Source: Porphyromonadaceae bacterium UBA7332 (GTDB lineage: Bacteria > Bacteroidota > Bacteroidia > Bacteroidales > UBA7332). From it: a DNA stretch of 62,366 nucleotides. The notes below the pieces were generated by a model. The model was not told the origin of the DNA and made no database searches. It worked only from the letters and a program-made list of their open reading frames with translations. Of the stretch, positions 45,056-54,700 are shown in pieces; position 1 is the first letter of the stretch, and each line of letters begins with the position of its first letter. The translations under genes were made by a program, and so were the position numbers. The DNA is taken from positions 125,299-187,664 of the forward strand of contig DKPO01000017.1 in NCBI GenBank assembly GCA_002471225.1, given 5' to 3'.

Positions 45056-46315
45056 ATGAATTCGCTCACGGGAATATTAATAACAATAGCTTTGTCTGCA
45101 TTCTTCTCAGGAATGGAGATTGCTTTTGTTTCGTCTAATAAATTACGCTTTGAATTAGAAAAGAAACAGAAGAGTTTTTCGGTATCTATTTTACAGCTTT
45201 TTTATGCGAATTCCGAGAATTTTATCTCCACGCTATTGGTCGGAAATAATATTTGTCTGGTTGTATATGGTATGATTATGGCCAATTTGCTGGAGCCATT
45301 TTTAGCTAACTTCATACCGAACGAAGCAATCGTCGTATTGCTTCAAACGATTATCTCGACAATTATTATTTTATTGACTGCCGAATTTTTGCCGAAAACG
45401 ATTTTTCGTATTAATCCGAACTTGTCTTTGCGAATTTTCGCATTGCCTTTATTGTTGATATATATTCTTCTGTATCCGATAAGTAAATTTGCAACATTGG
45501 TTTCTAAGTTCGTACTGAAGTTGTGTCGGGTAAAGATTCATCCAAGATCAGATAAGAAAGTTTTTGGTAAAATTGATTTGAATTATTTTATCAAGGAAAG
45601 TATTGATGACTCTCTGGATAATTCCGAAATGGATACAGAGGTAAAAATCTTTCAGAAGGCATTAGACTTTTCAAATATCAGATTGCGTGATTGTATGGTT
45701 CCGAGAACAGACATAATAGCTGTTGAATGGAATACTTCAATCCCTAAATTGATAACCACGTTCTCTGAAAGCGGATTTTCTAAAATCCCGGTATTTAAAG
45801 AAAGCATTGATAATATTATCGGTTATATCCATTCATCTGAAATGTTTACCTTGCCGGATGACTGGCATACGCGGATTAATAAACTCCCTTTCGTTCCGGA
45901 TACCATGGCTGCACATAAACTGATGAAGCTGCTTATGCAGCAGAAAAAAAGTATGGCAATAGTCGTTGACGAACATGGTGGCACAGCAGGTATTGTTACG
46001 CTTGAAGATGTTCTTGAGGAGATAATCGGAGATATCCAGGATGAACACGATACATATAATCTGATCGCTAAAGAAATAGATCCTCACACATTTATAGTTT
46101 CGGGTCGTTATGAAATAGATAAACTTAATCAGCTTTTTGATTTGGGTTTACCGGAGTCAGAAGAGTATGCAACTGTTGCCGGTTATATTCTCCACTATTC
46201 ACAGCGTTTCCCTACTGTCAATGAAGTCGTGGATATAGAACCCTATCAGTTTAAGATATTGAAGGCTACAGATACTAAGATCGATCTTATAAAAATAAAA
46301 ACGGGAGATGAATAA
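45056..46315 (+). CDS. CNNM/CBS-domain (hemolysin-like, CorC/GldE-type) membrane protein
   Basis: This is a 419-residue protein. An N-terminal CNNM domain with three to four membrane helices is followed by a CBS pair (from RDCMVPRTDIIAVEW and from AIVVDEHGGTAGIVTLEDVLEEIIGDIQDE) and a C-terminal CorC-HlyC domain (about 345-419). Such proteins are linked to Mg/Co efflux. In gliding Bacteroidota a related protein is GldE. It lies at the end of the coaX-OMP-TPR-lptC block. Confidence 0.88.
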   Translation: MNSLTGILITIALSAFFSGMEIAFVSSNKLRFELEKKQKSFSVSILQLFYANSENFISTLLVGNNICLVVYGMIMANLLEPFLANFIPNEAIVVLLQTIISTIIILLTAEFLPKTIFRINPNLSLRIFALPLLLIYILLYPISKFATLVSKFVLKLCRVKIHPRSDKKVFGKIDLNYFIKESIDDSLDNSEMDTEVKIFQKALDFSNIRLRDCMVPRTDIIAVEWNTSIPKLITTFSESGFSKIPVFKESIDNIIGYIHSSEMFTLPDDWHTRINKLPFVPDTMAAHKLMKLLMQQKKSMAIVVDEHGGTAGIVTLEDVLEEIIGDIQDEHDTYNLIAKEIDPHTFIVSGRYEIDKLNQLFDLGLPESEEYATVAGYILHYSQRFPTVNEVVDIEPYQFKILKATDTKIDLIKIKTGDE

Positions 46316-46414
46316 TCTCTCCAAAAATATAGGAACCAGTTATTAAGATGAATATGCTTGATAGCTGGTTTTTATTTTCGCCTAGGCATATAATTTAGAA
46401 TTAATACGACTACT

Positions 46415-46867
46415 ATGAGAATCAAAAGAAGTTTTAGTTTGGTAATTTATAAGATGTATTTAAAATACACTTATCCAATTATAATTGCTATTGGAACAAA
46501 TAATATCATATATAAGAGAGGTAGCAGTTATTGGATAGATCTTTTCTCTATAGTGACATTCTTTCTTATGGTTACAACTGTGGCTATACTTTTGCCAGTG
46601 ACAACATTTATACATGGACCATCAGTGGCTGTAGACCCAAAAGAAATTTTTATTAATTATGCCATATTGATGGTTCTGAGTGTTCTTTCCGTTGCTTTCC
46701 TTCATAAGCGTAACCGCATAAAACCAGTTTTCAATAGACTTAATAAATTACCCTTAGAAGAGGTGAAAAGAATAAAGAGGTCATATCTTTTATCATTTTT
46801 GCTATACTATTTTGGTCCGATAGCCTTAGGTGTTCTTTTTGTATTTTTTGCTGATCATTTACTCTGA
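46415..46867 (+). CDS. Hypothetical 150-residue membrane protein
   Basis: This protein has three predicted membrane segments (about residues 43-66, 80-96 and 124-147) with a basic loop (HKRNRIKPVFNRLNKL) between the second and third. I do not recognise the family. It is separated by 99 bases from the CNNM gene and borders the array-rich gap. Confidence 0.6.
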   Translation: MRIKRSFSLVIYKMYLKYTYPIIIAIGTNNIIYKRGSSYWIDLFSIVTFFLMVTTVAILLPVTTFIHGPSVAVDPKEIFINYAILMVLSVLSVAFLHKRNRIKPVFNRLNKLPLEEVKRIKRSYLLSFLLYYFGPIALGVLFVFFADHLL

Positions 46868-47047
46868 TTTACTTATGATAAATGACAAACTTATTGATTG
46901 CTATTCCTGATTCGATTCAATAAGATAAGGTTATGGATTTTATCTCAGTAACTTCTTCTTTTTATCTGGGGTTGATAAGTTTTTATATGCCTGTTAATAA
47001 GTTGTTTACAGGTGTGTTTAATACTGTTGTGTATGTGTGATAATCTG

Positions 47048-47129
47048 TTAACTGTAGGTCGCACAAAATTGCGGTGTACATCGCACTTTTGTGCGACCTA
47101 CTTCGCATTTTTGTGCGGTGTACACCGCA
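47048..47129. repeat. Array C1: near-copy of array A, 22-bp spacing
   Basis: Units start at 47048, 47070, 47092 and 47114. Unit 3 (TGCGACCTACTTCGCA) is identical to unit 3 of array A. Unit 4 is the perfect palindrome TGCGGTGTACACCGCA. Unit 1 again keeps only GTAGGTCGCA and is preceded by the same flank (TGTTAA, two bases, GTAGG). Units 2 and 4 differ from array A by paired changes that keep or nearly keep the dyad. Confidence 0.9.
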
Positions 47130-47324
47130 ATTATTATTTATCCGTATTGCGGAAATAATTTAGCCTGTAATTTAATATAAATTCTACTGTATCGTAAATT
47201 ATTTGCAGGCGAAAAAGATAATGATCAATTGTCTGTTTCTTTAAGTAAGCTGGTGTTCCCTTCTGCCTTACTATCTGTTTGGTATAAAGCTATCCCGGTC
47301 GTTTTAATAGATTAATGGTTCTAT

Positions 47325-47434
47325 GGTGTTGATTGGTGCCGATTGATGTCGATTGAAATACTTGAATCGACACCCATAAGATTCTGAACAGTAGTAGTTT
47401 GTCTGTCTGGTGTCGATAGTGTCGATTCAAAACA
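47325..47434. repeat. Array C2: 10-bp GGTGTCGATT repeats
   Basis: Three direct 10-bp units (GGTGTTGATT, GGTGCCGATT, GATGTCGATT) start at 47325, 47335 and 47345. An inverted copy (GAATCGACACC) and a 9-bp doublet (GGTGTCGAT then AGTGTCGAT) with CAAAAC after it follow. The layout parallels array B1 with a different core. Confidence 0.85.
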
Positions 47435-47457
47435 CAAAACTCCGGGGAGAAGTTATA

Positions 47458-47514
47458 GGTATATTTCTAAAAAGAGACGGCATATCTTTGATAAGATACG
47501 CCGTCTCTTGTGAA
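47458..47514. repeat. Array C3: two 21-bp units of the GATACGCCGTATC type with shared leader
   Basis: The leader GGTATATTTCTAAAAAGAGA (47458-47477) is nearly the same as at 26930-26949. Units start at 47473 and 47494. AGAGACGGCATATCTT and AAGATACGCCGTCTCT also form an inverted pair with one mismatch. Confidence 0.85.
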
Positions 47515-47592
47515 TAATACAGGTCTCAAAAACAGTTGCTTAAGAGCAAATGCTATTGATACGTATGTAAATTTCGATCCGTATAAATGAAA

Positions 47593-48609
47593 TTATTTTT
47601 TTGATTTCTCCGTTGAAAGCATACCGCAAGCAGCAAATATGTCTTCACCTCTGGAGCTTCTGATTGTACAAATAACTCCTTTGCTGTTTAATCTGTCTCT
47701 GAAAGCTTCCATGGTTCTCATATCTGAAGACTTCAGATCTACATTCGGAATAGCGTGGAAGCGAATCAGATTCATTCGGCAGTCCATACCTTTCAATAGA
47801 CGAATTAACTCATCTGCATGACGCATTGTATCGTTGTAGCCTTTAAATACAATATATTCAAACGACAGACGACGCTGTTTCGAAAAGTCATACTGTTTTA
47901 GTAACTCCAATATGTCGAGCATAGGGAATGCCTTTTCGATTGGCATAATTTCCAAACGCTCTGCAGGGAATGGTGAGTGAAGAGAGATAGCTACATGTAC
48001 ATCTGTTTCTTCTAAAAGACGAATCAAACCTTGTTTGTGTCCGATGCTTGATACGGTAATTCTTTTTGGACTCCATGCATATCCCCATGACGCAGTCAGT
48101 ATTTGCAATACTTTCTTTAATTCGTCAAAATTGTCGAGAGGTTCTCCCATACCCATAAATACCAGATTGGTAAGTTTATCTGATTCGGGAATTGATTGTA
48201 TCTGATTGATAATCTCATTTGAAGACAGATTTCCGTTGAATCCCTGTTTACCTGTCATGCAAAATAAGCAATTCATTTTACAGCCTACTTGTGAGGATAC
48301 GCAAAGAGTTGCTCTGTCTTCAGTAGGGATATATACAGATTCGATAAATTTATTTTCGCCTGTCTTGAATAGATATTTAATTGTTCCATCAATCGATTTC
48401 TGAGCATCGGAAGGTCCTGCACAGCCGATTGTATATTTTTCAGCCAGAGCTTCGCGTGCTTTAAGGGACAGATTGGTCATCTGTTCGATGGTAGTGACCT
48501 TTTTTTTATAAAGCCAATCTGCAATTTGTTTAGCTGTAAATCCGGGTAATCCTAATTCGGATGTTATATTTTTAAGCTCGTCGAGCGTTTTACCTAATAG
48601 AGGTTCCAT
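47593..48609 (-). CDS. rlmN: 23S rRNA (adenine-2503-C2)-methyltransferase
   Basis: This is a 338-residue radical-SAM enzyme. The 4Fe-4S motif is Cys110-x3-Cys114-x2-Cys117 (GCKMNCLFC). The C-terminal AACGML holds the second catalytic cysteine. It methylates A2503 of 23S rRNA and also tRNA A37 in some species. TAACTTTG on the minus strand at 48677-48670 is a candidate -7 box. Confidence 0.95.
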   Translation of the reverse strand: MEPLLGKTLDELKNITSELGLPGFTAKQIADWLYKKKVTTIEQMTNLSLKAREALAEKYTIGCAGPSDAQKSIDGTIKYLFKTGENKFIESVYIPTEDRATLCVSSQVGCKMNCLFCMTGKQGFNGNLSSNEIINQIQSIPESDKLTNLVFMGMGEPLDNFDELKKVLQILTASWGYAWSPKRITVSSIGHKQGLIRLLEETDVHVAISLHSPFPAERLEIMPIEKAFPMLDILELLKQYDFSKQRRLSFEYIVFKGYNDTMRHADELIRLLKGMDCRMNLIRFHAIPNVDLKSSDMRTMEAFRDRLNSKGVICTIRSSRGEDIFAACGMLSTEKSKK

Positions 48610-48746
48610 ATCTTATTTGATTGAGAATTTGTGTATAGTGCTTTCATTATCAAATAAAGAAAGCAATTACAAAGTTACAAATATTCCTGTTTGGAAATTC
48701 ATTCGTGTATTTTTTTAAGCTTAAATAGGATTCTGATGAAATAAAA

Positions 48747-48779
48747 AAAGAGCGGGAATCCGAAAGATTCCCGCTCTTT
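48747..48779 (-). terminator. Terminator after the PpiD-like gene
   Basis: A perfect 14-bp stem (48747-48760 with 48766-48779, GAGCGGGAATC core) with a 5-nt loop is followed by a T-run on the minus strand. Confidence 0.9.
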
Positions 48780-48805
48780 AATATGGATAGCATAGTTGCT
48801 TTCAA

Positions 48806-50935
48806 TTAGAAGAAGCTTACACGGTTATCATCAATATCCGCATTCATACGAAGAACGTTGTATGTCTGATAAATGATTCTGTAAGCTAACGAATTCTCGA
48901 TTGTTGAGATTTCAGCTTTTTGATCATAAGGTTTTTCGCTGTCAACTTTGTTGAATACATTGATAACGAATACCCCGTTCATTCCTTTTACCGGAGCAGA
49001 TAACTGGTTAAGTTGTGACATTGGAGCAAGAGCGCAAAGAACAGGCTCATTACCAATACCCGTGATACGTTGTGTATTGAAGTTAACCATCATTGCTGTA
49101 TCTACGCTGGTTTGCATTGCTTGTGCGTATGCATCTAAAGAAGTAAGGTTTTTAGATTTCAAATCAGAAATAATCATCTCTGCTTTTTTATCGTTGATAA
49201 CTTCGTTTCTTAATAGAGCTTTCACTTGAGCAAGCGGAGTGTAACCTTTTTCAGTAATGCCATCTAAAGCAACAACAACGAAATTATTGTCAATTTCGAA
49301 GATCTGAGAGATATCTCCTTTTTTAGCAGATCTAAATGCCCATGCTGTAGCTTGTCTTGCATTCTGTAATGTACCTAAGCTGTAATCGTTTCCTGAAAGT
49401 GCAGGATTTGAAAGTACATTGTATCCTTTTTCAATTGCATTCTTTTCAAAGTCAGCAATGTTTTTGTTTGATGCAATATACGAGCTTAGTTCGTTATATA
49501 GGTTACTTGAAGTACGTTGACTTGGAGTTACTTCCATATCAATTACTGCCAATTTTGCTTTTGCAACTGGAGCAGTTCTTTCAGTAACCTGAACTAACTG
49601 AATTCCATAAGGAGTTTTAATTGTAGTTACTTTGTTAAGTGGAGCATTGAATGCTGCATTTACAAATTCGCTACCAGCCTGAGATGCTGCGATTTCATTA
49701 ACCCAACCAAGTTCACCTCCGTTTTGAGCTGATTGATGGTGAGAGAATTGTGCTGCCAACTCATTGAATTTAGCACCTTTGCTAAGTTCAGTCGATAAGC
49801 TGTCTGCCAGTTTTTCGCCTTGAGCATCGTTCGGAAGAACAATCATACGAACATTTGCAGAGTCAGCTGCAGTTGTTTTACCCAGAATCTTAGCCATTGA
49901 ATAAACATCTCCTTCGTATGAAGGTGATTTTACATCGCCGACATTTGATTCGTTAACGAAAGCCTGAAGAGATGGAGACAAGCTGCTAACAGATACGTAT
50001 GCATCGATATATGGAGAATCTGAGTAATCCATAACTAAATCTTTAACATCAGAAGAAGTTGTGAATTCGCCTTGGATTTCATCCATTTTTTGTTCTACCT
50101 CAGCATAGTCATCTTTGCTCGGGCGGATTGGAAGTGCTAAGTACTTAACGCTTCTGGTTTCCTCTTGTTTGAATTGCTCTTTGTATTTATCGTAAACTTT
50201 TTGGTAGTCTTTGTCTGAAACTTTGATCGTTGAATCAGGAATAGAAGCGTAAGGTTGCATAGCAAAAGCAAAATCTGCGTTTACTTTACCACCATTATAC
50301 ATTGATTGTGCTTCAATAGGGTTTGCAATAACACCTTTTGCAATCAGTGCATTGTATTTTTCTTCTAAACGTTGTTGTTTGATAGATTTTTCCCAGAACA
50401 TCCAGTAGTTTTTAAGCTGTTTTACTTGTTCAGCTCCTTCCGGTCCGTATTGAGAAAGGTCAGTTGCATTGATCGTTCTAAGGAAATTCAATAACATTGC
50501 TTTGTCAAAAGCACCTGTTTGAGGATTTCTGAAGAAAGGAATTTGTTGAACCATCGGAGAAATATTTTTTCCCTGGATTAAATCAAATAATTCTTCAGGA
50601 GAAACAGTAATGCCTAATTTCTCAAATTCTTCATTCATGATTTCTTCACGAACGATTCCTTCATAAGCTGCCTGACGGATTTGAACGTTGTATTCTTCCG
50701 GTAAAGTTTGTTGTCCTAACTGGATTTTATAAACTTCAGTCAGTTCATTTATGCGATTATTGAAATCATCAAATGATACTTTTTTACCGTTAACCACAAC
50801 TACTTTATCTTGTTGACTTCTGAAAAAAGAGCTACCTGAGTTAAGGAAGTCTCCAATTACAAACGCAAACAAGGCAAGACCAATTACACCAACCAAAAGG
50901 CCGGCTCTGTTTCTGATCGTTTCTAATGCTGCCAT
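48806..50935 (-). CDS. PpiD-like membrane-anchored peptidyl-prolyl isomerase
   Basis: This is a 709-residue protein. One membrane helix (about residues 13-30) follows the cytoplasmic start MAALETIRNRAG. A SurA-type N-terminal domain (about 35-240) and a parvulin rotamase domain (about 350-450, HHQSAQNGGELGWVNEI) lie in the periplasm, and a second, more divergent parvulin-like region follows. It helps fold outer-membrane proteins. In many relatives this gene lies directly after the CNNM gene on the same strand; here it is inverted. Confidence 0.9.
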   Translation of the reverse strand: MAALETIRNRAGLLVGVIGLALFAFVIGDFLNSGSSFFRSQQDKVVVVNGKKVSFDDFNNRINELTEVYKIQLGQQTLPEEYNVQIRQAAYEGIVREEIMNEEFEKLGITVSPEELFDLIQGKNISPMVQQIPFFRNPQTGAFDKAMLLNFLRTINATDLSQYGPEGAEQVKQLKNYWMFWEKSIKQQRLEEKYNALIAKGVIANPIEAQSMYNGGKVNADFAFAMQPYASIPDSTIKVSDKDYQKVYDKYKEQFKQEETRSVKYLALPIRPSKDDYAEVEQKMDEIQGEFTTSSDVKDLVMDYSDSPYIDAYVSVSSLSPSLQAFVNESNVGDVKSPSYEGDVYSMAKILGKTTAADSANVRMIVLPNDAQGEKLADSLSTELSKGAKFNELAAQFSHHQSAQNGGELGWVNEIAASQAGSEFVNAAFNAPLNKVTTIKTPYGIQLVQVTERTAPVAKAKLAVIDMEVTPSQRTSSNLYNELSSYIASNKNIADFEKNAIEKGYNVLSNPALSGNDYSLGTLQNARQATAWAFRSAKKGDISQIFEIDNNFVVVALDGITEKGYTPLAQVKALLRNEVINDKKAEMIISDLKSKNLTSLDAYAQAMQTSVDTAMMVNFNTQRITGIGNEPVLCALAPMSQLNQLSAPVKGMNGVFVINVFNKVDSEKPYDQKAEISTIENSLAYRIIYQTYNVLRMNADIDDNRVSFF

Positions 50936-51025
50936 TATAATTCAATTATTTAGTATTTATTTTTTTTGTATTCTGCGTAATGCTTCAATATTGTTTCTAA
51001 TTATGTATTACTACAATAGAGCGCA

Positions 51026-51056
51026 CGAAGATACAAAAAATGAAAAAACATTGAAA
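51026..51056 (-). promoter_or_regulatory. Candidate promoter of the PpiD-like gene
   Basis: On the minus strand, TTTC (51056-51053), a 19-bp spacer and TATCTTCG (51033-51026) each miss the consensus by one base. Confidence 0.45.
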
Positions 51057-51366
51057 TTATATGGAGATAAAATACATCCTATTTATATAGATAATGGATA
51101 TTGATTTTGATTTTCCGTAAAATCAGTTTTGTGCTGATTTGATTTTTTATGAATTAACAATGAATTGTAGTGTTAATAGTATTTCATTATTATATTAATA
51201 AATAGAGAGCCTGTGTATTTGAAATATCTAATATTATTCATAAATAATGTTTATGTTTTTCGATGTATAATCCAAATATATGTTGTTTAGCAGTAATAAT
51301 GAGTATAGTTAGTGTGTGTTGTTAATATTTGTGTATGACTCAATGCTGTTTGGGTTTGTTTTTGAG

Positions 51367-51398
51367 TTTGTGAGCTGTGCGAATTTTACATATCTTTG
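51367..51398 (+). promoter_or_regulatory. Promoter of the Oar-like receptor gene
   Basis: TTTG (51367-51370), a 20-bp spacer and TATCTTTG (51391-51398) match both boxes fully. It predicts a transcript start near 51405 and a leader of about 307 nt up to the signal-peptide start at 51712. The rest of the 50936-51711 gap is A/T-rich with no other feature I can support. Confidence 0.7.
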
Positions 51399-51711
51399 TA
51401 GAAGATTTAGCAGAAGAGAGAAAAGTTAGATTCAAATCAAAAACTTAACTATAAAATTAGATATGAGTTCAAGACGAAGGGGGGAATCCTTTGCCTTTAT
51501 TGGTTTTCGTGATTATAAAAAACGATTTAGCAGGTTTGTGTTCACAATCCTATGTTCGTTTTTTGTACCCTTTATTGATCTGTTTTCTAATCTTCATTTA
51601 TATCTATCCTTAGATCGTTCATCCTTATTATATATTCCTCAATCTCAGAGGAGTTTATTGACGTATATATTTCAATCAATCTATAATCCTTTAATTTTCA
51701 TTTTTCATTTT

Positions 51712-54700
51712 ATGAGACAAAAAGCTCGTTTGTGTGCACTAATGGCCTGCTTAATGCTTGTCATCGGTTCTGCATTTGCTCAGGTTACAACATCCGGTCT
51801 TAATGGTAAGATTACCGACGGGAGAGAGGAACTGATAGGTGCTTCTGTAGTAGCTATTCATGTTCCGACAGGATCTTCTTATGGTACAATTACGGATATG
51901 GACGGACGTTATCAATTGGCGGGTATGCGTCCCGGAGGCCCATACAAACTAACTATCTCTTATGTTGGGTATAATACTGAAGAGTTCACTGATCTGAAAT
52001 TGCCTTTAGGTGAAACCATTACGATGGATGTTAAACTTGGAGAGCAAAGAGTACAATTGGGTGAGGCAACAATTGTTGCGAAAGCAGGATTCAATTCACA
52101 AAGAACAGGATCTGCAAGTAACATCAATCAAGAGAAATTATCTCAGATGCCGACAATTTCCCGTAGTTTAAATGATTTTACGCGTTTAGTTCCTCAGGCA
52201 TCTCCATCGGGAAATGGTATGTCTTTCGCAGGTGCCAATAATCGTTATAACAGCTTCCAGATTGATGGTGCTGTAAATAATGATGTGTTCGGTCTTTCTG
52301 CAAGTGGAACGAATGGTTCACAAGCTGGCTCACAGCCTATCTCGTTAGATGCTATTGAAGAAATTCAGGTTGTTATTGCTCCTTTCGATGTTCGCCAGAG
52401 TGGTTTTACAGGAGGTGGAGTAAATGCGGTTACGAAATCGGGAACGAATGATTTCAAAGCAAGTGTGTATGCTTACGGAAACAATCAGGCTTTAGCCGGT
52501 ACAACTGCAGGTGCAGATATCGAGCACAGAGAAAAATTGTCACGTCAATATGATGCACAATACGGGATCTCATTAGGAGGTGCGTTACTTAAAAATAAAT
52601 TGTTCTTCTTTGTAAATGCTGAGCAACAAAGAAAAGCAAATCCTTTAGCTTACAATGTAGCTACTGATGGTGTGATCGGAGAGAACGATTCTCAAATTAC
52701 TAAAGAAGAAGCAGATCTTGTAGTTAATAAGGTGAAAGACCTTACAGGTGGTTATGATGGCGGTGGTTACGGACCTCGTGACGGATTTATGAATTCGACT
52801 AAGGCATTAGCACGTATTGACTGGAATATCAGCGATAAGCATAAAATGACTTTGAGATATAATTTTGTTACAGGTAAGAACTTATCTCTTTCAAGATCAA
52901 ATAAAACATTGCGCTTTAATGATAATGGTTTTATTTATAATAATAAGACTCACTCTTTGGTTGGAGAGTTAAACTCACAATTGAACAGTCGTATGAATAA
53001 CGAGTTCCGTGTAGGATATACACGTGTTCGTGACCAACGTTCATTGGAAGCTAACAATCCATTCCCTTTTGTTAAAATCAGAATGTCAAGCGGTCGTATG
53101 ATTCAGCTAGGAACTGAAGATAACTCAGGTGCTAATGCATTGGAGCAGGATATCATTACTTTGACAGATAACTTTAGCTGGAATGTAGGTAAACATAATC
53201 TTACATTCGGTACTCATAATGAGTTATTCCTTCTTGAGAACTTGTATATCCGTAATCTTTATGGTTCTTATACGTATAGCTCTCTTGAGGATTTCTTGTC
53301 AATCGGAACTGCAAATGAAGCAATGCCTGAACAATATTATTACGGTCATGCTCGTGAAGAAATTACAGGTCGTCCGGATTGGGCTCCTCGCTTTGCTGCT
53401 GCGCAGTTAGGGTTCTATGCACAGGATCAATGGGATGTAACAGATCGTTTCCGCCTGACTTACGGCGTTCGTATGGATATTCCTGTATTTATTGATAAAC
53501 CACGTGCAAACGAGGCGTTCAATAATTCAGAGATTGCAAGACAACATGGATATGTTAATCAGACGATGCCTAAATCAACTCCGTTATTTTCACCGAGAGC
53601 TGGTTTCAGATGGAATGTCACACAAGATCGTTCATCTGTTTTACGCGGGGGATTAGGTATTTTCTCAGGACGTATTCCTTTTGTATGGATTTCAAACTCG
53701 TTCCAGAATACGGGTATTGAGTATGCGAAATACCAATATGATGCTAAAAACCCATTCCCGTCTGACTTTAAATTCAATGCTGATGTAAATAATCAGTACA
53801 GAGGTGAGGGTGTGAAAACAACAGAGGTAAATCTGGTAACAAGAGATTTTAAATTCCCGCAGGTTATGCGTGCGAATTTAGCATTTGAACAATTATTACC
53901 AGGTGGTATTCGTGCGACATTTGAAGGTTTATATACGAAAAATCTGAATGATATCAACTATCGTAACTTGTTGGTTGAGGAAACTGGCGGATCATTGAAT
54001 AACTTTGGTGATAACCGTCCGATGGTAAACAAAAAACGTGATGAAAATTTCACGAACATTATGTTGCTTGAAAATACGAATAAGGGATATACATACAATG
54101 TGTCTGCTAAGTTTGAGAAATCATTCAACTTCGGATTGGATTTGATGGCATCATATACTTTAGGTGAGTCTAAAGGTGTGATTGATGGTTCAGGAAGTGT
54201 TGCTTATTCAAACTGGCAGTATAACGAGCAGTATGCAGGACCGAACACTCCGGAAGTGTCCTATACAGATTACGATAATCGTCATCGTGTATTGTCTGCT
54301 GCGACTTATTCAAAAGCTTATGCGAAGAACTTCAGAACTTCGGTATCTTTGATTTATACAGGTAATACGGGAGCTAACTACTCAATGATTTATAATGGTG
54401 ATATCAATGGCGATGGAATCCGTGGTAATGACCTGATGTATGTTCCTACAAATGCAGAGATTGATCAAATGAAATTCAGACCGACAAATACATTGTCAGC
54501 TGATGCTCAGAAGGCAAACTTGAAAGAGTTTATCGGAAGTCATAAAGACTTGAAGAAGATGCGTGGTAAAATTGCGCAACGTAATGCATTGCATGCGCCA
54601 TTCGAACACCATTTCGATTTCCGTGTAGCACAGGATTTCATTTTCGGAAGAAACACAATTCAGGTGTCTTTGGATATCTTGAATGTAGGGAATTTATTGA

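Larger units (their letters stand above)
46868..47592. other. 725-bp convergent gap with three arrays
   Basis: It holds a 22-bp array (47048-47129), a 10-bp module (47325-47434) and a 21-bp pair with its leader (47458-47514), then a single TACGTA site (47560-47565). No terminator with a clear T-run is seen for the orphan membrane gene. The stretches 46868-47047 and 47130-47324 show nothing I can name. Confidence 0.8.
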
